NCBI GenBank assembly: GCA_009841165.1
Contig: VXMI01000193.1
Span: forward strand, 12,462-53,355
Reading direction: 5' to 3'
DNA from: Gemmatimonadota bacterium
Lineage (GTDB): Bacteria > Gemmatimonadota > Gemmatimonadetes > Longimicrobiales > Gaopeijiaceae
DNA length: 40,894 nucleotides
Shown: positions 1 to 6,677 of the stretch, piece by piece
Layout: each line of letters opens with the position of its first letter
How positions within the stretch are numbered: position 1 is the first letter of the stretch
Position numbers and translations under genes: made by a program
Notes under the pieces: generated by a model
Told to the model about the DNA's origin: nothing
The model's input: the letters and a program-made list of their open reading frames with translations, nothing else
The model's database searches: none

Positions 1-198
1 CAAGGACCTGTCGAAGGAGATCGCCACCACCCGCGATGAACTCCGCGGGGAGATCACGGCTACCCGCAAGGACCTGTCGAAGGAGATCGCCACCACCCGC
101 GATGAACTCCGCGGGGAGATCGCGGCTACCCGCAAGGACCTGTCAAAGGAGATCGCCACCACCCGCGATGAACTCCGCGGGGAGATCGCCGGGGATCG
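1..198 (+). repeat. 66-bp direct repeat, three tandem copies inside a coding region
   Basis: Units start at 1, 67 and 133 and differ by only a few bases. The period is a multiple of three, so the reading frame is kept and the copies encode a 22-residue coiled-coil unit. The first unit may be one of more copies lying left of the window. Confidence 0.9.
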
Positions 199-538
199 CA
201 GCGGCATCGCAGCGAACCGCGATGCGATCTTCGCGGTGCGCGACCTGGTCTCTGCGGTACGCATCGAGACGCGTGATCTTCTCTCTGGCATGCAGCGGGA
301 GAGCCGGCAGGCCCACGCGGCGATCGGAGACCGGATCACCCGGGAGAGCACGATCCTGCGGACGAAGATCGAAGAGGAGACCATGACCCTGCGGACGAAG
401 ATGGAAGAGGAGACCATGACCCTGCGGACGAAGATGGAAGAACTGGGTACGGACACCGCCAAGTTGGCGGGTGCGGTGGATGTGCTGACTTCGATCTGGC
501 GGGAAAGCGATGTCCGGGGGGAGATCGCGACGCAATAG
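2..538 (+). CDS. Coiled-coil protein with 22- and 11-residue repeats (5' end off window)
   Basis: The frame is open from base 2 to the TAG ending at 538, so the N-terminus lies left of the window. The visible 178 residues begin with three near-identical 22-residue units (KDLSKEIATTRDELRGEI followed by about four residues), encoded by a 66-bp direct repeat at 1-66, 67-132 and 133-198. A shorter 11-residue unit (LRTKMEEETMT) is repeated from 356 to about 450. Periods of 11 and 22 with alternating charged and hydrophobic residues fit a hendecad coiled coil. The last 30 residues are non-repetitive (AVDVLTSIWRESD). No membrane segment or catalytic motif is visible in this part. I cannot name the family; the composition is like DUF1640/CCDC90-type coiled-coil proteins, as is the gene at 21562. 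An internal ATG at 236 is not the true start, because the frame continues upstream in phase with the repeats. Confidence 0.75.
   Translation, partial: KDLSKEIATTRDELRGEITATRKDLSKEIATTRDELRGEIAATRKDLSKEIATTRDELRGEIAGDRSGIAANRDAIFAVRDLVSAVRIETRDLLSGMQRESRQAHAAIGDRITRESTILRTKIEEETMTLRTKMEEETMTLRTKMEELGTDTAKLAGAVDVLTSIWRESDVRGEIATQ
356..451 (+). repeat. 33-bp in-frame repeat, about three copies
   Basis: Units start at 356, 389 and 422 and encode LRTKIEEETMT, LRTKMEEETMT and LRTKMEELGTD. The third copy diverges after its first eight codons. The 11-residue period is half of the 22-residue unit upstream, in keeping with one continuous hendecad coiled coil. Confidence 0.85.
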
Positions 539-560
539 CGACTCGGGCGGGTGCCTCCAG

Positions 561-601
561 ATGTAAACATCTCACGACATATTGTCATGTCGTGTTTACA
601 T
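561..601. repeat. Asymmetric AT-rich palindrome (site A)
   Basis: ATGTAAA (561-567), a five-base bulge, CACGACAT (573-580), loop ATTGTC, then ATGTCGTG (587-594) and TTTACAT (595-601). The right arm read on the minus strand is ATGTAAACACGACAT; its first 14 bases recur exactly at 30121-30134. The site lies 22 bases after the stop of the coiled-coil gene and about 120 bases before the protease gene, so it could be a 3' hairpin, an operator or a dispersed repeat. It is conspicuous against the GC-rich background. Confidence 0.7.
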
Positions 602-720
602 TTCGTACCGTAGCGAATGGACCTGACGGCAGCCGCCGGGGTAACGGAAGCACGGAAGAGATCGTAAACTCCAGTCCCCGCCGTCAGTTACGGAGAGATC
701 AAGGTTCCCGGAGCCCCTCG

Positions 721-2145
721 ATGCACAACACCCGTCAACCAGTCGCGTTCCTCGCCGCTACCGCCCTGGCCGTGGCAGCCTGCGGCGGCGACTCAGGTCC
801 CACCCAGCCGACGGGAACGCCCAACCTCCGCCCCACCGCCGCCTTCAGCGCCAACGTAACCGAGGGTGCCGCGCCACTCGAAGTCCGCTTCGACGCCAGC
901 GCGTCCAACGACCCCGACGGCAACATCGTCAGCTATGAGTGGGCGTTCGGCGACGGCAGCACGGGCTCGGGACAGACGGCCACGTACACATACGACGACG
1001 CGGGCTCCTACACCCCGAGCCTCACCGTGACCGACAACAGGGGCGCGTCCCATTCGCAAAACGGTGCCCCCATCACGGTGAACAGCCCGCCCGGGACCGG
1101 GGAAAACGAGATCACCGGCGTGGTTTGGCACGATGCGGACGCCGACGGTGTTCGCGACGAGGACGAACACACCATTCCCGCCGTGGTCGTCTTTCTCGAC
1201 GAGAACGAGGACGGCCTGCGCGACTCGACCGAGGCAACCGCGCTCACAAACGACGACGGCGAGTACATCTTCGAGGGGCTGGACGCGAACCGCAGCTACA
1301 CGGTCACCCAGGAGCTCACCATCGGGTGGACGAACACGGCGCCGGGACGCCCGGCGGATGCGTCCGAACCGGAAGTCGCCGCGATCATCGGGGGAGAGGA
1401 AGCCGAGCCGGGTGAATTCCCCTTCCAGGTCGCGCTGGTGACCGAATCGAACCGGTTCCAGTTCTGCGGCGGCACCTTCATCGACGGTGATTGGGTGATG
1501 ACCGCGGCCCATTGTGTCGACGATGTGCAGCCAGAGGACTTTCACGTGCTCGCAGGAGCTCACAACAAGCTCACCGACGGTGAACTCCTCGACGTCGAAC
1601 GCATCTACATTCACCCCCTTTACGGGACCCAGCCGGGGATTTCCAGCGATATCGCCCTGCTGAAGCTGGCCGGCAAACACATGCATTCACGCATCGAACT
1701 GCTCACCCCCGACCGCCTGGACCTGTCCGCGCCCGGCACGATCGCAACGACCATCGGATGGGGACTCACCTCGGACGGCGGCCAATCATCTGCGGTCCTG
1801 AAGAAGCTCGAGGCGGAGATCATCTCCAATGACGAGTGCCAGACCCACCTGAGCGACAACATCCTCGACAGCACGATCTGTGCGGGCAAGCTCGGATCCA
1901 ACGAGTCGATCTGCAACGGCGACTCCGGAGGCCCCCTCATGGTTCCCTACCGCAACCGCTGGCTGCAGATCGGAATCACCAGCTTCGGCACGAACGTCTG
2001 CTACCAGCCGACCGCATTCGCCCGGGTCTCGTCGCTGGTGGACTATCCGATCGGTGTGATCCCGCCCGAGCTGTCGGGATCGGTGGTGGTGGACTGGAGC
2101 AGCGGCGGAATGACGGCGGAAGTGAATTTCGGGAACTTTCGGTAG
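721..2145 (+). CDS. Secreted trypsin-like (S1) serine protease lipoprotein with PKD and Cna-B/SdrD-like domains
   Basis: A 474-residue predicted lipoprotein endopeptidase acting outside the cytoplasm. The start at 721 is chosen because GGAG sits seven bases upstream and the first residues form a lipoprotein signal with lipobox VAAC (Cys21). A PKD domain follows (about 38-122, with YEWAFGDGS), then a Cna-B/SdrD-type domain (about 130-206, with GVVWHDADADGVRDEDE and a second acidic loop likely to bind calcium). The S1 domain runs from IIGG (222-225) to about 445, with the triad His264 (TAAHC), Asp310 (SDIALL) and Ser402 (GDSGGP). The residue six before the catalytic serine is Ser, as in chymotrypsin, not the Asp of trypsin. 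The residue before IIGG is Ala, so activation by a trypsin-like cut is unlikely. The last residues (GMTAEVNFGNFR) look like the final strand of the SdrD-type domain, so the protease seems inserted within it. A GTG at 592 in the same frame would put the signal peptide internally and is less likely. Confidence 0.88.
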   Translation: MHNTRQPVAFLAATALAVAACGGDSGPTQPTGTPNLRPTAAFSANVTEGAAPLEVRFDASASNDPDGNIVSYEWAFGDGSTGSGQTATYTYDDAGSYTPSLTVTDNRGASHSQNGAPITVNSPPGTGENEITGVVWHDADADGVRDEDEHTIPAVVVFLDENEDGLRDSTEATALTNDDGEYIFEGLDANRSYTVTQELTIGWTNTAPGRPADASEPEVAAIIGGEEAEPGEFPFQVALVTESNRFQFCGGTFIDGDWVMTAAHCVDDVQPEDFHVLAGAHNKLTDGELLDVERIYIHPLYGTQPGISSDIALLKLAGKHMHSRIELLTPDRLDLSAPGTIATTIGWGLTSDGGQSSAVLKKLEAEIISNDECQTHLSDNILDSTICAGKLGSNESICNGDSGGPLMVPYRNRWLQIGITSFGTNVCYQPTAFARVSSLVDYPIGVIPPELSGSVVVDWSSGGMTAEVNFGNFR

Positions 2146-2169
2146 GGGGCCGGCATGGCTGGCCACCCC
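2145..2169 (+). terminator. GC-rich hairpin just after the protease stop
   Basis: GGCCGGC (2148-2154), a three-base loop ATG, and GCTGGCC (2158-2164) form a seven-pair stem with one G-T wobble; flanking GGG and CCCC can extend it past one bulged A. There is no T-run, so this is a 3' hairpin or a weak terminator at best. Confidence 0.35.
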
Positions 2170-2289
2170 AGGGGAGAACTCAACCACTTGCGAGCCCATC
2201 GCCGTTGGGAACATCATGGAATGGCGTGGGGTAACGATTGGGTTCTACCCCAGCAAACCGCAGGATCCGTTGATACCGAGGCAGGGACC

Positions 2290-2787
2290 ATGAAATCGCA
2301 GTACACCAAATCCGCCGGCCGCCCTTTCGGGCGCTTCGCCGTGCTCGCCGGAGCCGCGCTGCTGTTCTCCGGTTGCGAAGCGCTGACGCTCGACCGCGAG
2401 CCCGAAGTGGCCCATGTGGAGCTAGACAGCCCCGACGTGAGCAGCGTCACGCTGATCATTTCACGCTGGTTCATTGAGGTCGATGACCCGGACTGTGAGA
2501 ACCCGGGGGATCCGGGGTGCCCCACAAGGACGCAACTTGTGGAGGCTGACACCAGCACCGTATCGCTGCCGTTTTCGGCGTCGTACGACTTCGACTTCCG
2601 CCTCCAGTTCTATGCCGAGGCCTATACCAACCCGCCCGTCGAGGCCACGATCGCGATGAAGGTGCACCTGGACGATGAAGAGTGGTACAACGACTCCCGG
2701 TTTCTCCCGCTCATGAACGACGACGGCGTTCAGGAGACGATCAAGTTCCAGTACCAGTACCATACCCTCAGGCTGCCGGGCGGTTGA
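2290..2787 (+). CDS. Small hypothetical lipoprotein
   Basis: A 165-residue protein of unknown function. A basic N-terminus (MKSQYTKSAGRPFGRF), a hydrophobic stretch and lipobox FSGC (Cys29) predict a lipoprotein. The mature part is acidic and looks all-beta, with two cysteines close together in DDPDCENPGDPGCP that could form a disulfide. The start at 2290 is favoured over an upstream in-frame ATG at 2155 because only 2290 places the signal at the N-terminus. Its stop codon overlaps the proposed TTG start of the di-heme oxidoreductase (TTGA, 2784-2787), so the two are probably translated together and may work together. I recognise no domain. Confidence 0.75.
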   Translation: MKSQYTKSAGRPFGRFAVLAGAALLFSGCEALTLDREPEVAHVELDSPDVSSVTLIISRWFIEVDDPDCENPGDPGCPTRTQLVEADTSTVSLPFSASYDFDFRLQFYAEAYTNPPVEATIAMKVHLDDEEWYNDSRFLPLMNDDGVQETIKFQYQYHTLRLPGG

Positions 2788-3989
2788 TAGGAGCAGAACG
2801 CGCGGCTGGCATAAGGTTCCGGTGGCGCCTTGGTGCGCTGTCATGGGTTCTCGTCGCGTGGGGTTGTCAGGCTGAGCCACCGTTCACCGAGACCGACCCG
2901 GGACTGCCGCTTCCGGAGCTGAGCGAAGCCGAGCTCGACGGGTTCAACAGGGGACAGGCACTGTTCAACAGGCCGTTCTCGGCCGAACAAGGGCTGGGGC
3001 CGCTCTTCAACCAGGATCGGTGTGGCTCTTGCCACGACCTTCCGACCAGCGGCGGCCACGGGGCCGAGCCCGTCATCAAGGTCAGCCGCTTCGATCCCGT
3101 CGAAGGATGCAGCACGTTCCCGGAGCTTGGTGGCGACCTGCTGCAACAGGTCGTCACCGAGCATGGACGTGAGATGGGGTTAAGGATCGAGACGATCCCC
3201 GATGGCGCGACGGCAATCGCCGAGATTCGTGCGCCAGCCGTTTACGGCCTCGGGCTCGCCGCGCGGATCACCGAGGCCGAGATCCTGCGGCGCGCCGACC
3301 CGGATGATGTCGATGGAGACGGAGTATCCGGCCGTCCGAACCGCGACGCCGCCGGCAGGGTCGGCCGTTTCGGGCGCAAGGCCCAACATGCCACGCTGGA
3401 CGGGTTCATCGAGGAGGCGCTACGCCTCGAGATGGGGATCACGACTCCGCAGAACCCGGTCGAGGAGCGCCGCAATGGTGCCGAATTGCCTCCGGGGGCC
3501 GACATCGCTCCAGACCCCGAGAGCACCGAAGAACAGCTGCAATTGCTGGTGGACTACATCGACCTGCTCGCCCCCCCGCGACGATTGCTTCCGGAGACTC
3601 CCGAAGCCCTGGCCGACCTCGAAGAGGGCGAACGGATCTTCGAGTTCATGGGCTGCGATGGCTGCCACACCCCGTCCTACACTCTGGGTCCGGCCGAGTC
3701 ACCGGTGTTCGCCAACAAACGCTTCCGCCTCTACTCGGACCTGCTTCTCCATGACATGGGACCGGAGCTGGCGAGCACGTGCACACAAGGGACCGCGCCT
3801 TCGGAGTGGAAGACCGCGCGACTCGTCGGCCTTGGTCACCGCTCGGAGTTCCTTCACGACGGGCGCGTGCAGCGGATTCAGGACGCGATTGAACTGCACG
3901 GCGGCGAGGCAGCCGGGTCGCGCGATATCTTTCGTCGGCTCAATCAGCAGGCGCGAGATCAGGTGCTCGCCTTCCTGCGGTCCCTGTAG
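2784..3989 (+). CDS. Di-heme oxidoreductase, DUF1111 (COG3488, MauG/peroxidase-related)
   Basis: A 401-residue exported protein predicted to carry two c-type hemes and to transfer electrons in the periplasm; the substrate of this family is not settled. Heme motifs are CGSCH (Cys80, Cys83, His84) and CDGCH (Cys291, Cys294, His295). Other family marks are GPLFNQDRCGSCH, the acidic loop ADPDDVDGDGVSGR, GRFGRKAQ, and the C-terminal LHDGR. The start is uncertain: no ATG or GTG precedes the hydrophobic segment without running far into the preceding gene, and the TTG at 2784 overlaps that gene's stop (TTGA), giving a signal-like start ending in VAWGC. An in-frame ATG at 2682 would overlap the lipoprotein gene by 106 bases and bury the signal. 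A paralogue with the same architecture lies at 16055-17239. Confidence 0.85.
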   Translation: MIGAERAAGIRFRWRLGALSWVLVAWGCQAEPPFTETDPGLPLPELSEAELDGFNRGQALFNRPFSAEQGLGPLFNQDRCGSCHDLPTSGGHGAEPVIKVSRFDPVEGCSTFPELGGDLLQQVVTEHGREMGLRIETIPDGATAIAEIRAPAVYGLGLAARITEAEILRRADPDDVDGDGVSGRPNRDAAGRVGRFGRKAQHATLDGFIEEALRLEMGITTPQNPVEERRNGAELPPGADIAPDPESTEEQLQLLVDYIDLLAPPRRLLPETPEALADLEEGERIFEFMGCDGCHTPSYTLGPAESPVFANKRFRLYSDLLLHDMGPELASTCTQGTAPSEWKTARLVGLGHRSEFLHDGRVQRIQDAIELHGGEAAGSRDIFRRLNQQARDQVLAFLRSL

Positions 3990-4000
3990 GAGGTACCTCC
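3989..4000. repeat. Perfect 12-bp palindrome between convergent genes
   Basis: GGAGGTACCTCC overlaps the stop codon of the di-heme gene in the 21-base gap before the end of the convergent SusD-like gene. It is too short and loop-less to call as a terminator. Function unknown. Confidence 0.3.
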
Positions 4001-4010
4001 AACACCACTG

Positions 4011-5258
4011 CTACTTCGCACCTCCGGCCGAACAGCCGCTACCCCACTTGGAGGGTCGCCCCTCTCCAGGCCGCGCCGGGTCTTCCAGAGCCTCGAACAC
4101 GTCTCGCATCAGACCGAATCGGTGCAGGTCAATCAGCCGCTGGCCCTCCATGAACAGTTCGGCGAAGCGCTCCCACAGAACCAGTTCCGCCATCGCCCCG
4201 CCGTTGGAGGGTGTGGCATGCGCCGGCAGTCCGACCGGCATCCGCAACTCGTTGAGGATCCCGGTCGCCCCGGCGTAGTCCCCGGCGCGCCCCTTTGCTT
4301 CCGCCACGATCAGGCGCATCAGGTCGGAATGAACCAGCGGGATTTCGTCGTCCAGTGCGTCGTATTTCCATTGGCTGTAGTACGGGGTCTCCATGTCGTC
4401 ACCCAACTCCCCGGCATGGAACACGGGAATGCGGGGGTCCGGCCGTCCCGTCCAGGGGTCCATCATGAAGCCCGGTTCATCGCCGGTCTCGATCAGGGGC
4501 CACCACTTGTACATCAGACCCGCCATCCTGTGGTGGTGGCGACTGCTCAATTGCACGATCCGGTTGGCGTCCAGGGGGAACACCGCGGCGTACGAGAATC
4601 CCGCAGGTATTGCGGACGCGTCGGACTCGGCCCCACTCCAATGCTCGAGCAAGAGGTGCGCCTGGGCCCTGGCGGCCCTTGCCGCCGTTTCGTAGTCGGG
4701 TCGCTCGGCAAGCCGGGCCACGCCCATCGCATCGGTCAGCGTGCGTTCCGCCTGCAACAGCAACTGGCGGTCCGACACGATTGCGTCCGCCGGGAGCGCG
4801 TACCATTCGCAGAACGTCATACCGAGATAGAGTTCCGCGAGCCCCACGGTCAGACGCACCTGGGCAGTGAGTGGGCTGCTCGCAGCTTCCGCCTCGCCGA
4901 GGACGCGCGCGAACCGTTCCTCCGCATCCCTTGCGGTTCCCAGGGTCCGCGTCCAGGCGTTTCCGATCGACCCCAGTTCGTGGCCGCTCACGCGCCCGAA
5001 ATCGATGTTCTTCAGGGTTGCAGATGTGTCCGTGCTCTGGTACACGTCCGCCAACAACGCCTGGTACACGACCCAGACATCGATCTCCTCGTGAAAGGAC
5101 GCCTCGACGCCGTTCGCGACAAGGGGAAGCTGTGAGTCAAGTTCGTCGCCGGTAATCCGGTTCGGATCCGAGACGGTAAGGAGATCGCCGCAGCCACACG
5201 TGACCAGTGCGGCCACCAGCACGGCTTTCATTGCTGTCGCGTTCGCTAACGGCTTCAT
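4011..5258 (-). CDS. SusD/RagB-like outer-membrane lipoprotein, second copy
   Basis: A 415-residue predicted surface lipoprotein that would bind a nutrient and pass it to a SusC-type porin. The N-terminus has a hydrophobic stretch with cysteines at 21 and 23 (LVTCGC); which one is lipidated is unclear. It is clearly a paralogue of the gene at 5370-6665: both share LTVSDP, VANGVE, WVVY.ALLADVYQ, SSPLTAQV, GMTFCE, SAIPAGFSY, KWWPLI, YSQWKY, DIP..HSD and LWERFAE.FMEGQR. It is shorter at the C-terminus, ending in a Gly/Ser/Cys-rich tail. It lies third in the order SusC, SusD-1, SusD-2, after a 111-base gap holding a strong hairpin, so it may be expressed less than the first copy. Confidence 0.82.
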   Translation of the reverse strand: MKPLANATAMKAVLVAALVTCGCGDLLTVSDPNRITGDELDSQLPLVANGVEASFHEEIDVWVVYQALLADVYQSTDTSATLKNIDFGRVSGHELGSIGNAWTRTLGTARDAEERFARVLGEAEAASSPLTAQVRLTVGLAELYLGMTFCEWYALPADAIVSDRQLLLQAERTLTDAMGVARLAERPDYETAARAARAQAHLLLEHWSGAESDASAIPAGFSYAAVFPLDANRIVQLSSRHHHRMAGLMYKWWPLIETGDEPGFMMDPWTGRPDPRIPVFHAGELGDDMETPYYSQWKYDALDDEIPLVHSDLMRLIVAEAKGRAGDYAGATGILNELRMPVGLPAHATPSNGGAMAELVLWERFAELFMEGQRLIDLHRFGLMRDVFEALEDPARPGEGRPSKWGSGCSAGGAK

Positions 5259-5302
5259 TCTCCAATCCTGTCCGCCAGGGGCTGCTCCCTCCCAAAGACA
5301 CC

Positions 5303-5338
5303 ATGGGCGCGACCCCCGTCCCGGCGGGTCGCGCCCAT
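5303..5338 (-). terminator. Strong hairpin between the two SusD-like genes
   Basis: ATGGGCGCGACCC (5303-5315) and GGGTCGCGCCCAT (5326-5338) form a perfect 13-pair stem with a 10-base loop. On the minus strand it follows the stop of the first SusD-like gene by about 31 bases and is followed by a short TCTTT. It could terminate most transcription after SusD-1 or protect the 3' end of the SusC-SusD-1 message. Confidence 0.65.
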
Positions 5339-5369
5339 CATTGACCAGCGAGGCTTGCGCCTCAGGGAA

Positions 5370-6665
5370 CTATGCCCTGGGCAGACACCTCTGTAGCAGG
5401 TCGTTCTCGATGTTCGGATTGTACAGTGCTTCGGTGGACGAGAGGGGGAACTTCGTCGGCCGTCCGACCCCGAGTCGATCCGGATCGTTCAGCGCCTCGA
5501 AGACATCGCGCACGATTCCGGCGCGGTGCAGGTCGCCCATGCGCTGCCCCTCCATGAAGTGCTCCGCAAACCGCTCCCAGAGCACGATCTCACCCATCGT
5601 GACCGGATCCGTCGGCACCTCGTGGCCCGGCAGTCCAACGGCCGCGCGCAGCTGATTGAGAACCCCCGTCGCGCCCGCGAAGTCGCCGCTCCGCGCCATC
5701 GCTTCGGCGATGATCAGCTGCATCCCGTCCGAGTGCAGCATCGGGATGTCGTCGGTTTCCCCGTTGTACTTCCACTGGCTGTAGTGCGGCGTCTCGTTGT
5801 CCGTCGCCACTTCGCCGTCGAAGTACACCGGAAGGCGCATGTCGGGCATTCCGCTAAGCGGATCGGCCATGTAGCCCGGATCGTCGCTCTTTGTGATCAG
5901 CGGCCACCACTTGTGAAGCAGACCCGCAGCCTCATTGTAGTTCTTGGTGGTCACCAGCACGATCCAGTTGATGCTCTCCTGGTTGAAGATCGCGTCATAG
6001 GAGAATCCCGCGGGAATTGCCGACGCGTCAGCCACGGCTCCCGCCCAATCGCCCAGCATCATCCGGGTCTGCGCTCTCGCGGCGGTCGAAGCCGCCGCGA
6101 AGTCGGGGCGACCGGAAGACTGTGCGCTCGAAATGGCGGTCGTGAGCTTGCGCTCGGCCTGCTCGAGCATCTGCATGTCGGTTACGACATTGCCCGTCGG
6201 CTCGGCAACGGACTCGCAGAACGTCATTCCGTTCAACATGTCCGCCATGCCGCCGCTCATCTGTACCTGCGCCGTGAGCGGGCTGGACGCGGCCTCGGCG
6301 TCGCCCATCACCCTCTCGAACCGCGCCTGGGCATCCACAGCAAACCATTGGGCCCGAAGCCATGCGTTCTGGGTGCCGGCGAGGGTGTTGCGGGTGTAGT
6401 CCATCCGACCGTGGTCCGTGTCGTCATATCCGGACCAGGTGCCGGTGTGCTGGTACACATCGGCCAGGAGGGCCCGGTAGACCACCCAGTTGTCCATGAC
6501 CTCGTGCACGGCACCCTCGACGCCGTTGGCGACCGCGGGCAGTGCGCTGTCCAGGTCGTCGGCCGTGTAGCGCTGCGGGTCGGACACCGTCAGGATGTCG
6601 CAGGCTCCGAGAGCCAGGACGCCGACGGAAACCGCAGTCAAACCTCTAAGCTTTGACGTGTTCAT
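5370..6665 (-). CDS. SusD/RagB-like outer-membrane lipoprotein, first copy
   Basis: A 431-residue predicted lipoprotein lid that pairs with the SusC-like receptor encoded 12 bases upstream. The signal ends in lipobox LGAC (Cys22). The start at 6665 is supported by GGGGAGG seven bases upstream, within the short gap after the SusC stop. SusD family features include alpha-helical repeats and the C-terminal region with SQWKY, HSDGMQLIIAEAMARSGDFAGATGVLNQLR and LWERFAEHFMEGQRMGDLHR. The protein ends in ENDLLQRCLPRA. The substrate cannot be read from sequence; no glycoside hydrolase is near, so a peptide or another small solute is as likely as a glycan. Confidence 0.88.
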   Translation of the reverse strand: MNTSKLRGLTAVSVGVLALGACDILTVSDPQRYTADDLDSALPAVANGVEGAVHEVMDNWVVYRALLADVYQHTGTWSGYDDTDHGRMDYTRNTLAGTQNAWLRAQWFAVDAQARFERVMGDAEAASSPLTAQVQMSGGMADMLNGMTFCESVAEPTGNVVTDMQMLEQAERKLTTAISSAQSSGRPDFAAASTAARAQTRMMLGDWAGAVADASAIPAGFSYDAIFNQESINWIVLVTTKNYNEAAGLLHKWWPLITKSDDPGYMADPLSGMPDMRLPVYFDGEVATDNETPHYSQWKYNGETDDIPMLHSDGMQLIIAEAMARSGDFAGATGVLNQLRAAVGLPGHEVPTDPVTMGEIVLWERFAEHFMEGQRMGDLHRAGIVRDVFEALNDPDRLGVGRPTKFPLSSTEALYNPNIENDLLQRCLPRA

Positions 6666-6677
6666 GGTCGGCCTCCC

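Noticed and set aside
1-198. Possible CRISPR-like array at the left edge
   Set aside because: The 66-bp units are contiguous with no spacers, keep the reading frame and encode a coiled coil.
2155-2289. ATG at 2155 as start of the small lipoprotein
   Set aside because: The ATG is the loop of a 3' hairpin of the protease gene, and using it would place 45 hydrophilic residues before the lipoprotein signal.
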